DNA from: Stenotrophomonas acidaminiphila
GTDB taxonomy: Bacteria; Pseudomonadota; Gammaproteobacteria; Xanthomonadales; Xanthomonadaceae
Direction of reading: 5' to 3'
Assembly (NCBI RefSeq): GCF_001431595.1
Contig: NZ_LDJO01000024.1
Location: 62,001 to 126,000 of the forward strand
Length of the DNA: 64,000 nt
The notes beneath the pieces are model-generated. The model was not told where the DNA came from, searched no databases, and saw nothing but the letters and a program-made list of their open reading frames with translations. Each line of letters opens with the position of its first letter. Positions within the stretch are counted from its first letter, which is position 1. A program made the position numbers and the translations under genes. Positions 9,610 to 21,353 of the stretch are shown in pieces.

Positions 9610-10840
9610 ACTCGTCGATCAGCGCCACGAACTCCTGCGCGATGTTCTCGCCCCGCAGCGTCACCTTCTTCTCGCCGTCGACGAACACCGGCGCGGCCGG
9701 CGCCTCGCCGGTGCCCGGCAGCGAGATGCCGATGTTGGCATGGCGCGACTCGCCCGGGCCGTTGACGATGCAGCCCATGACCGCCAGGGTCATGTTCTCC
9801 GCGCCCGGGTGGCTGACGCGCCACACCGGCATCTTCTCGCGCACGTGGTTCTGCACCACCTTGGCCAGCTCCTGGAAGAATTCGGAGGTGGTGCGGCCGC
9901 AACCCGGGCAGGCCGTGACCATGGGCGTGAACGCACGCTGCCCGGTGGTCTGCAGCAGTTCCTGGGCGACGATGACTTCCTGCGTGCGCGGCTGCCCCGG
10001 CTCGGGCGTGAGCGAGATGCGGATGGTGTCGCCGATGCCTTCCTGCAGCAGCACCGCCAGCGCCGCCGACGAAGCGACGATGCCCTTGCTGCCGATGCCG
10101 GCCTCGGTCAGCCCCAGGTGCAGGGCGAAATCGGAACGGTTGGCCAGGTCGCGGTACACCGCGATCAGCTCCTGCACGCCGCTGACCTTGGCCGACAGCA
10201 CGATGCGCTCGCGCGGCAGGCCCAGTTCCACCGCGGTCTGCGCCGAATCCAGCGCCGAGCGGATCAGTGCCTCGCGCAGCACCCGGCCGGCGTCCCACGG
10301 CTGTTCGCGCTGGCTGTTCTCGTCCATCAGCCGGGCCGCCAGGCTCTGGTCCAGCGAGCCCCAGTTGGCGCCGATGCGCACCGGCTTGTCGTAGCGGATG
10401 GCGAACTCGATCAGCTGCGCGAACTGGGTGTCCTTCTTCTTGCCGAAGCCCACGTTGCCCGGGTTGATGCGGTACTTGGCCAGCGCTTCGGCGCAGGCCG
10501 GCTCCTGTGCCAGCAGCTGGTGGCCGTTGTAATGGAAGTCGCCGATCAGCGGCACGTCGATGCCCATCATCCGCAGCTTGTCGACGATGCGCGGAATGGC
10601 CGCCGCCGATTCGGCGTTGTTGACGGTCAGCCGCACCATTTCCGAACCGGCGCGCCACAGCTCGGCCACCTGGCGGACGCTGGCGGCGACATCGGCGGTG
10701 TCGGTATTGGTCATCGACTGGACGACCACCGGGTGGCCGCCACCGACCTTCACTCCGCCGATATCGACGGCATGGGTGATGCGGCGGGGCCAGGCGGTGG
10801 CGTCGGCGGGAGGAGTCGGGCGGGTGACGGCGTCGTGCAT
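9575..10840 (-). CDS. ispG: 4-hydroxy-3-methylbut-2-enyl diphosphate synthase IspG
   Basis: A 421-residue enzyme of the MEP isoprenoid pathway that converts ME-cPP to HMBPP using a 4Fe-4S cluster. The N-terminal TIM-barrel part includes [14 protein letters not shown] and [15 protein letters not shown]. The C-terminal cluster-binding part has CPGCGRT and [11 protein letters not shown], giving the three cysteine ligands. The sequence is nearly the Xanthomonas IspG as I recall it, which begins MHDAVTRP and fixes the start at 10840, although the frame is open to 10921. It is divergent from regB, with 83 bp between the start codons. Confidence 0.97.
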   Translation of the reverse strand: MHDAVTRPTPPADATAWPRRITHAVDIGGVKVGGGHPVVVQSMTNTDTADVAASVRQVAELWRAGSEMVRLTVNNAESAAAIPRIVDKLRMMGIDVPLIGDFHYNGHQLLAQEPACAEALAKYRINPGNVGFGKKKDTQFAQLIEFAIRYDKPVRIGANWGSLDQSLAARLMDENSQREQPWDAGRVLREALIRSALDSAQTAVELGLPRERIVLSAKVSGVQELIAVYRDLANRSDFALHLGLTEAGIGSKGIVASSAALAVLLQEGIGDTIRISLTPEPGQPRTQEVIVAQELLQTTGQRAFTPMVTACPGCGRTTSEFFQELAKVVQNHVREKMPVWRVSHPGAENMTLAVMGCIVNGPGESRHANIGISLPGTGEAPAAPVFVDGEKKVTLRGENIAQEFVALIDEYVENRYARDAG

Positions 10841-10923
10841 GGCACGCATTTTAGCGCGCCGGCCGCTGTCCCGGCATGAACCACGGCGAGCGCCGGTAGG
10901 CCGGGACGCATTACGATGCACGC

Positions 10924-12159
10924 ATGGATTCCCCGGATACCTCGTTCCTCCGCACCCTGTGCAGCCTGCGCTGGCTGGCCACCGCCGGCCAGGCCAGCGC
11001 GATCCTGGTCGCCACCGGGCTGCTGGGGCTCGACCTGCCGCAGCTGCCGCTGTGGAGCGGCGTGTGCGTGCTGGCGCTGTTCAACCTCTACGTGCAGCTG
11101 CGCGTGCACGACAGCGACCCTGCCCCGGTCACCGCCTTCGGCCACATCCTGGTGGACGTCACCGTGCTGACCTGGATGGTCGGCTGGAGCGGCGGCATCG
11201 CCAATCCGTTCGGCTCGCTGTTCCTGATCCTGATCGCACTGGCCGCGCTGGCCCTGCCCCTGCGCTGGACCCATGCGGTGGCCGCGGCCTGCGTGGCCGG
11301 TTATGCGGTAAGCGCGATCTTCGGGCTGCCGCTGCACGGCGGCTACTTCGATTCGATGAGCCTTCATCTGTGGGGCGCGGCGGCCAACTTCCTGCTCTCC
11401 AGCGTGGTCGTGCTGGTGTTCTCCACGCGGCTGGCCGCGGCGCTGCGCGAACGCGAGAACCAGCTGGCGCTGCTGCGCGAGCGCTTCGTGCGCAACGAGG
11501 GCATCGTCGCCCTGGCCACCCACGCGGCGTCGGTGGCGCATGAACTGAACACGCCGCTGGCGACCATGACCCTGCTGGCCGACGACATCGCCGAGCAGTA
11601 CGCCGACGACCCGGCGATGCAGGAGGACATGGATACCCTGCGCGGCCTGCTGGTGCAATGCCGCGAACGGGTCCTGGCGCTGGCGGCGCCGGCGGAAGGC
11701 GCGCGCAGCCGCGCCCGCGTGTCGATCGGCAACGTACTCGAACAATGGCGGCTGGTGCGCCCGACCGTGCACCTGCGGCGCAATGCCGACGCACCGCTGC
11801 AGCTGGCGCTGGACCCGGGCGTCGGCCACCTGCTGCAGGTGCTGTTGAACAACGCCGCCGACGCCGGCGAACAGACCGGCCATGGCCAGGTGGACCTGGA
11901 CATCCGCATCCGCGACGACCACCTGTACGGCGAAGTCCGCGACTACGGCCCCGGCTTCAAGGCCAACGACGCCGCCCACGCGGCGCTGCCGGGCACCCTG
12001 TTCAACAGCGGCAAGAGCGGCGGCATGGGCGTGGGCCTGGCGCTGTCGCACGCCACGATAGAACGCCTGCACGGGGAACTGTGGATGCGCCCGGCCGAAG
12101 GCCGCGGTACCCGCGTCGGTTTCCGTCTGCCCCTTGTCAATATGGAAGCGAATCCATGA
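10924..12159 (+). CDS. regB: Redox-sensing histidine kinase RegB/PrrB/RoxS family
   Basis: A 411-residue kinase. Five or six N-terminal membrane helices (about 10-165) contain GGIANPF at about 90-96, the GGxxNPF motif linked to ubiquinone binding in Rhodobacter RegB. The dimerisation H-box has H206 in [19 protein letters not shown] cysteine at about 246 (VQCRERV) falls where the redox-active Cys265 of RegB lies. The ATPase part shows N, G1 and G2 boxes ([24 protein letters not shown]). The partner regA overlaps its stop codon by 4 bp. By family, the pair adjusts respiration and energy genes to quinone/oxygen state. Confidence 0.9.
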   Translation: MDSPDTSFLRTLCSLRWLATAGQASAILVATGLLGLDLPQLPLWSGVCVLALFNLYVQLRVHDSDPAPVTAFGHILVDVTVLTWMVGWSGGIANPFGSLFLILIALAALALPLRWTHAVAAACVAGYAVSAIFGLPLHGGYFDSMSLHLWGAAANFLLSSVVVLVFSTRLAAALRERENQLALLRERFVRNEGIVALATHAASVAHELNTPLATMTLLADDIAEQYADDPAMQEDMDTLRGLLVQCRERVLALAAPAEGARSRARVSIGNVLEQWRLVRPTVHLRRNADAPLQLALDPGVGHLLQVLLNNAADAGEQTGHGQVDLDIRIRDDHLYGEVRDYGPGFKANDAAHAALPGTLFNSGKSGGMGVGLALSHATIERLHGELWMRPAEGRGTRVGFRLPLVNMEANP

Positions 12160-12719
12160 CCTCCTCTTCCCACGGCCTGCTGGTCGACGACGATCCGCTG
12201 TACGTGCGCACCCTGCAGCGCAGCCTCGCCCGCCGCGAGATCGAGACCGTCACCGCCCACGACATCGCCAGCGCGCTGGAGCAGGCCACGCAGTCGCCGC
12301 CGGCGTTCGCGCTGATCGACCTCAAGCTCGGCGGCGAATCCGGGCTGGCGCTGATCCAGCCGCTGCGCACGCTGCGCGCGGACATGCGCATCCTGCTGGT
12401 CACCGGCTACGCCTCCATCGCCACCGCGGTGGAAGCGATCAAGCTTGGCGCCGACGATTACCTGCCCAAGCCGGCGACGGTGCCGATGATCCTGCGCGCG
12501 CTCGGCGAAGCCGACGAGAACGGCGAGGAGCACGAGGACATCGAGCCCCCCGACGCGATGACGCCGATCAGCCGCCTGCAGTGGGAACACATCCAGCAGG
12601 CGCTGCACGAAACCGGCGGCAACGTCTCGGCCGCCGCACGCCTGCTCGGCATGCACCGCCGCTCGCTGCAGCGCAAGCTGCTCAAGCGGCCGAGTCCGGA
12701 GCGCGACCCGCACCGTTGA
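12156..12719 (+). CDS. regA: Response regulator RegA/PrrA/ActR family
   Basis: A 187-residue protein. The receiver has the acidic pocket at D11-D13 and the phospho-acceptor D55 (ALIDLKLGGESGL), with YLPKP carrying the conserved lysine. A short acidic/Pro linker leads to a Fis-type helix-turn-helix, GGNVSAAARLLGMHRRSLQRKL, nearly the RegA signature. It overlaps regB in an ATGA arrangement, so the two are translationally coupled. It is the cognate DNA-binding partner of the upstream kinase and ends 33 bp before the convergent SDR gene. Confidence 0.92.
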   Translation: MTSSSHGLLVDDDPLYVRTLQRSLARREIETVTAHDIASALEQATQSPPAFALIDLKLGGESGLALIQPLRTLRADMRILLVTGYASIATAVEAIKLGADDYLPKPATVPMILRALGEADENGEEHEDIEPPDAMTPISRLQWEHIQQALHETGGNVSAAARLLGMHRRSLQRKLLKRPSPERDPHR

Positions 12720-12752
12720 CGCTGCGCACCGCCGCTCCGGAAACGGGGCGCC

Positions 12753-13520
12753 TCACCCGCGCTGGATGGACACCCCGCCATCGACCCGCATCGCGGTGCC
12801 GGTGACGAACGAAGATGCCGGCGAGACCAGGAACAGCGCCGCGGCCGCGATTTCCTCGGGCTGCGCCAGCCGCCGCAGCGCATGCAGCCGCGCCACCGCG
12901 CCCAGCGCCGCCTCGTCGGGGTTCATCTCGCGGGCCATCGGCGTGTCGGTCCCGCCGGGCAGCAGCGCGTTGACGCGCACCCCGGACGGCCCGAGCTCGG
13001 CGGCCAGCGACTGTACCAGGCCGATGACCCCGGCCTTGCTGGCCGCATACGCGGCCGTGCACGGAAAACCGGCGGTGTGGCCGACGAAGGTCGAGGTGAA
13101 CACCAGGCTGCCGCCGCGGCCGGCGCGCAGCAGCGACGGGATCTGGTACTTGGCGCCGAGGAAGGCAGCGGTCAGGTTGACCTCCAGCGCCTGGCGCCAG
13201 TCGGCCAGCGCGACCTCGGGCGTGGGCTGCAGCGGCCCCAGTACGCCGGCGTTGTTGAACGCCGCATGCAGTGGGCCGAAGGTGTCTTCGGCATGGCGCA
13301 CCAGCGCCTGTGCGTAGGCCTCTTCGCGCACGTCGCCGGCCAGCCAGGTGGCGGCCCCGCCCGCGGCCTGGATGCGCGTGACCAGCGCCTCCAGCTCGGC
13401 GCCGCGGCGCGCGCCCAGCACCACCCGCGCGCCTTCGGCGGCAAACAGCAGCGCGGCGGCGCGGCCGATGCCGGAACTGGCGCCGGTGATCAATACGGTC
13501 TTGTCGTGCAATGCCTTCAT
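12753..13520 (-). CDS. Short-chain dehydrogenase/reductase
   Basis: A 255-residue classical SDR. The NAD(P)-binding motif TGASSGIG is near residues 13-20, NNAG follows, then a serine in VFTSTFVG and the catalytic YAASK. The end GTAMRVDGGVSIQRG is typical. An Arg after the first beta strand (GARRGAELE) hints at NADP preference. The substrate is unknown. The start at 13520 has a GGGAG-like site just upstream. The gene is convergent with regA and lies downstream of acnB, separated by a terminator, so it has its own promoter. Confidence 0.88.
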   Translation of the reverse strand: MKALHDKTVLITGASSGIGRAAALLFAAEGARVVLGARRGAELEALVTRIQAAGGAATWLAGDVREEAYAQALVRHAEDTFGPLHAAFNNAGVLGPLQPTPEVALADWRQALEVNLTAAFLGAKYQIPSLLRAGRGGSLVFTSTFVGHTAGFPCTAAYAASKAGVIGLVQSLAAELGPSGVRVNALLPGGTDTPMAREMNPDEAALGAVARLHALRRLAQPEEIAAAALFLVSPASSFVTGTAMRVDGGVSIQRG

Positions 13521-13614
13521 GTCCTGCTCCCGATGGATGGAGCGCGCAGGATGAAGGCGCGCGGCGCATGGCGCTCGCCGCTATCGGACATGGCATTGGC
13601 GCACGCATGAAAAC

Positions 13615-13642
13615 GGAAAGCCCGGCATGTGCCGGGCTTTCC
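13615..13642 (-). terminator. Strong hairpin downstream of acnB
   Basis: Perfect 13-bp arms (ggaaagcccggca / tgccgggctttcc) with a 2-nt gap lie 22 bp past the acnB stop. On the acnB strand the stem ends in CC followed by TTTTC, so the U-tract is modest. Its place between acnB and the downstream SDR supports a terminator. Confidence 0.75.
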
Positions 13643-13664
13643 GCGTGCTGCGTGCTGCCGGGGC

Positions 13665-16256
13665 TTACGCCGCGACGGTGTCGGCCACGTCCTTGTAGTC
13701 CGCGATCTGGTCGAAGTTCATGTAGCGGTAGATCTGCGCGCCGTTGGCGTTGATCACGCCGATGTCGGCCATGTACTCCTCCTTGGTCGGGATCCGGCCC
13801 AGCCGCGAGCAGATCGCCGCCAGTTCCGCCGAACCCAGGTACACGTTGGTGTTGCGGCCCAGGCGGTTGGGGAAGTTGCGGGTCGAGGTCGACATCGCGG
13901 TGGAGCCTTCGCGGATCTGCGCCTGGTTGCCCATGCACAGCGAGCAGCCCGGCATTTCCATGCGCGCGCCGGCGCTGCCGAAGGTGCCGTACACGCCTTC
14001 CTTGGTCAGCTCGGAGGCATCCATCTTGGTCGGCGGAGCCACCCACAGCCGGGTCGGGATGTCACGCTTGCCTTCCAGCAGCTTGGCGGCCGCGCGGAAG
14101 TGGCCGATGTTGGTCATGCACGAGCCGATGAACACCTCGTCGATCTTGGCGCCGGCCACTTCGGACAGGGTCTTGACGTCGTCCGGGTCGTTCGGGCACG
14201 CCACGATCGGCTCGTGGATGTCGGCCAGGTCGATCTCGATGACCGCGGCGTACTCGGCGTCGGCATCGGGCTCGAGCAGCTGCGGGTCGGCCAGCCACGC
14301 TTCCATCTTCTCGACGCGGCGCGCCAGCGAGCGGGCATCCTGGTAGCCCTCGGCGATCATCCACTTCAGCAGCGTGATGTTGCTGTTGAGGTACTCGATG
14401 ATCGGTTCCTTGTTCAGACGCACGCTGCAACCGGCGGCGGAACGCTCGGCCGAGGCGTCGGACAGCTCGAACGCCTGCTCCACCTTGAGGTCCGGCAGGC
14501 CCTCGATTTCCAGGATGCGGCCGGAGAAGATGTTCTTCTTGCCGGCCTTGGCCACGGTCAGCAGGCCCTGCTTGATGGCGTACAGCGGAATCGCGTTGAC
14601 CAGGTCGCGCAGGGTCACGCCCGGCTGCATCTGGCCCTTGAAGCGCACCAGCACCGACTCGGGCATGTCCAGCGGCATGACGCCGGTGGCGGCGGCGAAG
14701 GCGACTAGGCCCGAACCGGCCGGGAACGAGATGCCCACCGGGAAACGGGTATGCGAGTCGCCACCGGTGCCGACGGTGTCGGGCAGCAGCATGCGGTTGA
14801 GCCAGCTGTGGATCACGCCATCGCCCGGACGCAGCGACACGCCGCCGCGGGTGGAGATGAACTCCGGCAGGGTGTGGTGGGTCTTCACGTCCACCGGCTT
14901 CGGATAGGCGGCGGTGTGGCAGAACGACTGCATCACCAGGTCGGCCGAGAAGCCCAGGCAGGCCAGGTCCTTGAGCTCGTCGCGGGTCATCGGCCCGGTG
15001 GTGTCCTGCGAGCCCACCGAGGTCATCTTCGGTTCGCAGTAGGTGCCCGGGCGCATGCCCTTGCCTTCCGGCAGGCCACAGGCGCGGCCGACCATCTTCT
15101 GCGCCAGCGAGTAGCCCTTGCCGGTATCGGCCGGCTGCACCGGCAGGCGGAACAGGTCGGTGGCCGGCAGGCCCAGCGCCTCGCGCGCCTTGGCGGTCAG
15201 GCCACGGCCGATGATCAGCGGAATGCGGCCACCGGCGCGCACTTCGTCGAACAGCACTTCGGACTTCACTTCGAACTCGGCGATCACTTCGCCGTTCTTC
15301 AGCGCCTTGCCGTCGTACGGACGCAGCTCGACGACATCGCCATGCTCCATCTTCGACACGTCCAGCTCGATCGGCAACGCACCGGCGTCTTCCATGGTGT
15401 TGTAGAAGATCGGCGCGATCTTGCCGCCCAGGCACACGCCGCCGGCGCGCTTGTTGGGAATGTACGGGATGTCGTCGCCGGTCCACCACAGCACGCTGTT
15501 GGTCGCCGACTTGCGCGAGGAACCGGTACCGACCACGTCGCCGACGTAGGCGACCAGGTGGCCCTTGTCCTTGAGCGACAGGATCTGCTGGATCGGGCCG
15601 CGCTTGCCGTCTTCCTCCGGGGTGAACGGCGCGTCGTCGCGCTTGTTCTTCAGCATCGCCAGGGCGTGCATCGGGATGTCCGGGCGGGTGGTGGCGTCGG
15701 GCGCCGGCGACAGGTCGTCGGTGTTGGTCTCGCCCGGCACCTTGAACACGGTGATGGTCAGGCTCTGCGGCACTTCCGGCTTGCTGGTGAACCACTCGGC
15801 GTCGGCCCAGCTCTGCAGCACGGACTGCGCGTTGGCGTTGCCGGCCTTGGCCTTTTCCTGCACGTCATGGAACGCATCGAACACCAGCAGGGTGTGCTTC
15901 AGCGCGCCGGCGGCGATGGCGCCGACCTGGGCGTCGTCCAGCAGCTGGATAAGCGGCGCGACGTTGTAGCCGCCGAGCATGGTGCCCAGCAGCTCGGTGG
16001 CGCGCTCGCGGCTGATCAGGGCACTTTTCTCGGTGCCGAAGGCAATGGCGGCTAGGTAGGACGCCTTGACCTTGGCCGCATCGTCCACGCCGGCCGGCAC
16101 GCGGTGGGTGATCAGGTCGAGCAGGAACTCGGCCTCGCCCGCCGGCGGGTTCTTCAGCAGTTCGATGACGTCGGCCGTCTGCTGTGCGCTCAGCGGCAGC
16201 GGCGGGATGCCAAGCGCGGCGCGCTCGGCTACGTGGTGGCGGTAGGCTTCCAACAT
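13665..16256 (-). CDS. acnB: Aconitate hydratase B
   Basis: An 863-residue TCA-cycle enzyme interconverting citrate and isocitrate, with the AcnB domain order: an N-terminal HEAT-like domain ([22 protein letters not shown]), the swivel domain, then the 4Fe-4S catalytic part. Cluster-ligand regions are visible as [14 protein letters not shown] and [11 protein letters not shown]. Length matches E. coli AcnB (865). The start at 16256 is fixed by the family N-terminus and a GGGAG site. It lies only 41 bp downstream of the PIN-toxin gene on the same strand, with no clear promoter between them, so some transcription may come from the vapBC promoter (inference). Confidence 0.97.
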   Translation of the reverse strand: MLEAYRHHVAERAALGIPPLPLSAQQTADVIELLKNPPAGEAEFLLDLITHRVPAGVDDAAKVKASYLAAIAFGTEKSALISRERATELLGTMLGGYNVAPLIQLLDDAQVGAIAAGALKHTLLVFDAFHDVQEKAKAGNANAQSVLQSWADAEWFTSKPEVPQSLTITVFKVPGETNTDDLSPAPDATTRPDIPMHALAMLKNKRDDAPFTPEEDGKRGPIQQILSLKDKGHLVAYVGDVVGTGSSRKSATNSVLWWTGDDIPYIPNKRAGGVCLGGKIAPIFYNTMEDAGALPIELDVSKMEHGDVVELRPYDGKALKNGEVIAEFEVKSEVLFDEVRAGGRIPLIIGRGLTAKAREALGLPATDLFRLPVQPADTGKGYSLAQKMVGRACGLPEGKGMRPGTYCEPKMTSVGSQDTTGPMTRDELKDLACLGFSADLVMQSFCHTAAYPKPVDVKTHHTLPEFISTRGGVSLRPGDGVIHSWLNRMLLPDTVGTGGDSHTRFPVGISFPAGSGLVAFAAATGVMPLDMPESVLVRFKGQMQPGVTLRDLVNAIPLYAIKQGLLTVAKAGKKNIFSGRILEIEGLPDLKVEQAFELSDASAERSAAGCSVRLNKEPIIEYLNSNITLLKWMIAEGYQDARSLARRVEKMEAWLADPQLLEPDADAEYAAVIEIDLADIHEPIVACPNDPDDVKTLSEVAGAKIDEVFIGSCMTNIGHFRAAAKLLEGKRDIPTRLWVAPPTKMDASELTKEGVYGTFGSAGARMEMPGCSLCMGNQAQIREGSTAMSTSTRNFPNRLGRNTNVYLGSAELAAICSRLGRIPTKEEYMADIGVINANGAQIYRYMNFDQIADYKDVADTVAA

Positions 16257-16297
16257 GACAACTCCCGGGTGGTACGGATGAGGAATGGGGTATGGGC

Positions 16298-16699
16298 TCA
16301 GGCTTGCGGCACGATCAGCTTCAGGCCCTTGAAGTAGTCGCGGTAAAATGTGTCGTTCCAGGTGATCAGGCCGTCGCACTGCAGCAGTGCATGGGCGCCG
16401 ACCATGAAATCGTCGATGCGGCGTGTGTCGCCGGCGTTGCGCTGGCGGTGGCGGCGGTGCATCTCGCCGGCGCGCAGCGCCGACTTGGCCTCCAGCGGGC
16501 TGAAATGGATGCCCATTTCCTCCAGCGCCTCCTGCACCTGCGCGCCGCCGCGCAGCGAGGCGCATAGTTCGGCCAGCGTGGTGCCGCAGACCACCACCCG
16601 GCCACCGACCAGCGCCTGCCGCAGGCAGGCCTCCACCGCGTCGGCGCGGGGGCCGTCGCTGAGCAGTTCGATCAGTACCGGGGAGTCGACCGCGATCAT
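16298..16699 (-). CDS. vapC: PIN-domain toxin, VapC type
   Basis: A 133-residue single PIN domain, the ribonuclease fold of VapC toxins. The expected acidic residues are present: D5 ([13 protein letters not shown]), E44 (TLAELCASL), D96/D97 ([12 protein letters not shown]) and D116 ([10 protein letters not shown]). VapC toxins cut specific tRNAs or rRNA sites when not held by antitoxin. The gene overlaps the antitoxin by 4 bp, the usual coupled arrangement. It sits between the divergent acnA and the co-directional acnB. All active-site residues are intact, so it should be functional. Confidence 0.88.
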   Translation of the reverse strand: MIAVDSPVLIELLSDGPRADAVEACLRQALVGGRVVVCGTTLAELCASLRGGAQVQEALEEMGIHFSPLEAKSALRAGEMHRRHRQRNAGDTRRIDDFMVGAHALLQCDGLITWNDTFYRDYFKGLKLIVPQA

Positions 16700-16929
16700 G
16701 CCTCGCCGGCCTCGTCGCGAACGCTGCGCACGGCCTGTTCGGCCGACGGGAAGCCGTCCAGCGCGAACTTGCCGCGGGCACGGGAAATGGCATCGTCCAC
16801 GCTCTTGCGCAGGATGATGCGACTGCCTTCGAGCTCGACCTTCAGCAGCGTGCCCTTGGTCAGGCCCAGCGCGTCGCGCACGGCCTTGGGCAGGGTGATC
16901 TGTCCACGTTCAGCAACGGTGGCTTCCAT
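16696..16929 (-). CDS. vapB: AbrB/MazE-fold antitoxin, VapB type
   Basis: A 77-residue protein with an N-terminal swapped-hairpin AbrB domain ([22 protein letters not shown], then [17 protein letters not shown]). The C-terminal tail of about 35 residues would wrap the toxin. The start at 16929 is chosen over upstream in-frame codons because GGAGG lies about 8 nt before it and the AbrB fold begins there. It should bind the palindrome just upstream and repress its own operon, with the toxin as co-repressor, as known for VapBC families. Confidence 0.88.
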   Translation of the reverse strand: MEATVAERGQITLPKAVRDALGLTKGTLLKVELEGSRIILRKSVDDAISRARGKFALDGFPSAEQAVRSVRDEAGEA

Positions 16930-16943
16930 CGGGCGCCCTCCTG

Positions 16944-16983
16944 AGTATGTACGAATTATACATACTTGCACGGGCATACCCAA
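16944..16983 (-). promoter_or_regulatory. vapBC promoter with overlapping palindromic operator
   Basis: On the minus strand a consensus -10 TATAAT (16955-16960) lies 17 bp from TTGGGT (16978-16983). A perfect inverted repeat, agtatgta-N7-tacatact (16944-16966), covers the -10. The AT-rich palindrome stands out in this GC-rich DNA. An antitoxin dimer bound here would block RNA polymerase, fitting autorepression. Confidence 0.8.
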
Positions 16984-17207
16984 ACCTTGCCAGTACCGCT
17001 GGCGACGGCGCAGGCCTTGCCACGCAAGGGCCGGCGACGGCCTCGTGACACGGCTGCAACAAACCGGTGCGTATGCTCAAGGGCATGCGCGGCCCCGCCC
17101 CGGGGAAGATCGTCCATACTCGGGCAGCCGTTACTGAACGGGGTTCGCCCCCAGCCAGCAGGCGCCCCGCGCGCCGCCGCACGCCATCCGCAACACAGGA
17201 GTCAGCC

Positions 17208-19964
<2,757 letters not shown>

Positions 19965-19989
19965 TCGCCTGCTGAAACACGCAGGCCCC

Positions 19990-20010
19990 GCCCCGCGCAG
20001 CGCGCGGGGC
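19990..20010 (+). terminator. GC hairpin downstream of acnA
   Basis: A 9-bp perfect stem (gccccgcgc / gcgcggggc) with a 3-nt loop lies 25 bp after the acnA stop. There is no T-run, so termination would be Rho-dependent or weak. It may only reflect local GC richness. Confidence 0.4.
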
Positions 20011-20195
20011 GTTCGCCTGGACCGCGCGGCAGTGCCGCGCGCGGGGGGAGCGACAGCGGGCAGCAACGGCGACGGAACCGGCATCCATTGGACCACGCAG
20101 GAGACCCGGCCCATGCAGCGCGCGGGGTCCGGGTTTGTGCAGGGCAGTCCGCGTGGGTCATCATCGCCGTCTGTCATCGCCACGAAGGGAGTTCG

Positions 20196-21338
20196 ATGGG
20201 TATCGATGCATCGCGTCGCCGCGTGCTGGGATGGGGGAGCGGCCTGCTCGCGGGGATGGCCTTGCCAGCGGCCGCTGCAACGGCCGCCACAGCGCCTCCC
20301 CTCGCCGCCGGCCCGGACAGCACGGCGCTTTACGCCAGCGCCCTGGTCCTGGATGCCAATGCGCTGGCGTCGATCGGTGCCCTGCTGCACGACGACGCCC
20401 AGGCCCTGCACCTGCGCCAGATCCGCGAGTCGGGCATCAGCGTGATCAAGACCACCCTCGGCGGTGCGGCCGGTTCATTCGAGGAAACCGTCGCCGACAT
20501 CGCCCGCGCGCAGCAACTGGTCGAGTCGCAGCCGGCGATGTTCCTGAAGGTCACCGGCCATGGCGACCTGGCGCGTGCCAAGCGCGAAGGCAAGGTGGCG
20601 CTGATCTTCTCGTTCGAGGCCGCCACCATGCTCGAGGGCAAGGTCGAGCGCATCGACCTGTTCCGCGGACTCGGCGTGCGCGTCATGCAGTTGTCCTACA
20701 ACCATGCATCGCCGTTCGGCGGCGGCTGCCTGGACGCTGCGCCAAGCGGGCTGAGCCCGCTCGGGCGCGAGGCGATCGCCCGCATGAACGCCTGCGGCGT
20801 GGCGCTGGACCTGAGCCACTCCAGCGCCCTGGCCACCCGCGAAGGCATCGACGCCAGCCGCGCGCCACCGCTGATCACCCATGCCGGCTGCAGCGCGGTG
20901 TTCGACCATCCGCGCAACAAGCGCGACGCCGAGCTGCGGGCGATGGCCGACAAGGGCGGCGTGGTTGGCATCTACATGCTGCCGTTCCTCACCGAGGACA
21001 GCCGCCAGCCGCTGCTGGCCGATTACATCGCGCACCTGGAGCATGCGCTGCGCGTATGCGGCGAAGACCACGTCGGGATCGGCAGCGACGCGCTGTTCTT
21101 CCCCGTGGATGAAGAGGACATCCGCGAAATGGACCGGCAGATGCGCGAGCGCAGGCTGGCCGGTACCGGCGCGCCGGGCGAGAACCGCACGCCCTACCTG
21201 CCCGACGCCAATACCCCGCGCAAGCTGCTGCAGGTGGCCGATGCCCTGCTCCGCCGCGGACATGCGCCGCGCGTGGTGGACAAGGTGCTGGGCGCGAACT
21301 TCGCCCGTGCCTTCGGCGACATCTGGAGCGACGGCTGA
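20196..21338 (+). CDS. Tat-exported M19 (renal dipeptidase-type) peptidase-like protein
   Basis: A 380-residue protein. The N-terminus has a twin-arginine-like signal (SRRRVLGWGSG, then a hydrophobic stretch and AAAATA). The M19 fold follows, with E141 (IFSFEAA), H208 (DLSHSS), H229 (LITHAG) and D298 (GIGSDALF) at the places of the family's Zn ligands and active-site residues. The first-metal motif DxHxD is missing: residues 53-57 read DANAL. Either a mononuclear or a non-peptidase activity is therefore possible. The start at 20196 follows gaaggga. It is convergent with dnaB, 15 bp apart. Confidence 0.8.
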   Translation: MGIDASRRRVLGWGSGLLAGMALPAAAATAATAPPLAAGPDSTALYASALVLDANALASIGALLHDDAQALHLRQIRESGISVIKTTLGGAAGSFEETVADIARAQQLVESQPAMFLKVTGHGDLARAKREGKVALIFSFEAATMLEGKVERIDLFRGLGVRVMQLSYNHASPFGGGCLDAAPSGLSPLGREAIARMNACGVALDLSHSSALATREGIDASRAPPLITHAGCSAVFDHPRNKRDAELRAMADKGGVVGIYMLPFLTEDSRQPLLADYIAHLEHALRVCGEDHVGIGSDALFFPVDEEDIREMDRQMRERRLAGTGAPGENRTPYLPDANTPRKLLQVADALLRRGHAPRVVDKVLGANFARAFGDIWSDG

Positions 21339-21353
21339 CGCCGCCGCGGCGCG

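Noticed and set aside
16984-17207. An acnA promoter at TATGCT (17072-17077) or CATACT (17115-17120)
   Set aside because: Neither has a -35-like hexamer at 16-18 bp; listing them as promoters would be guesswork.
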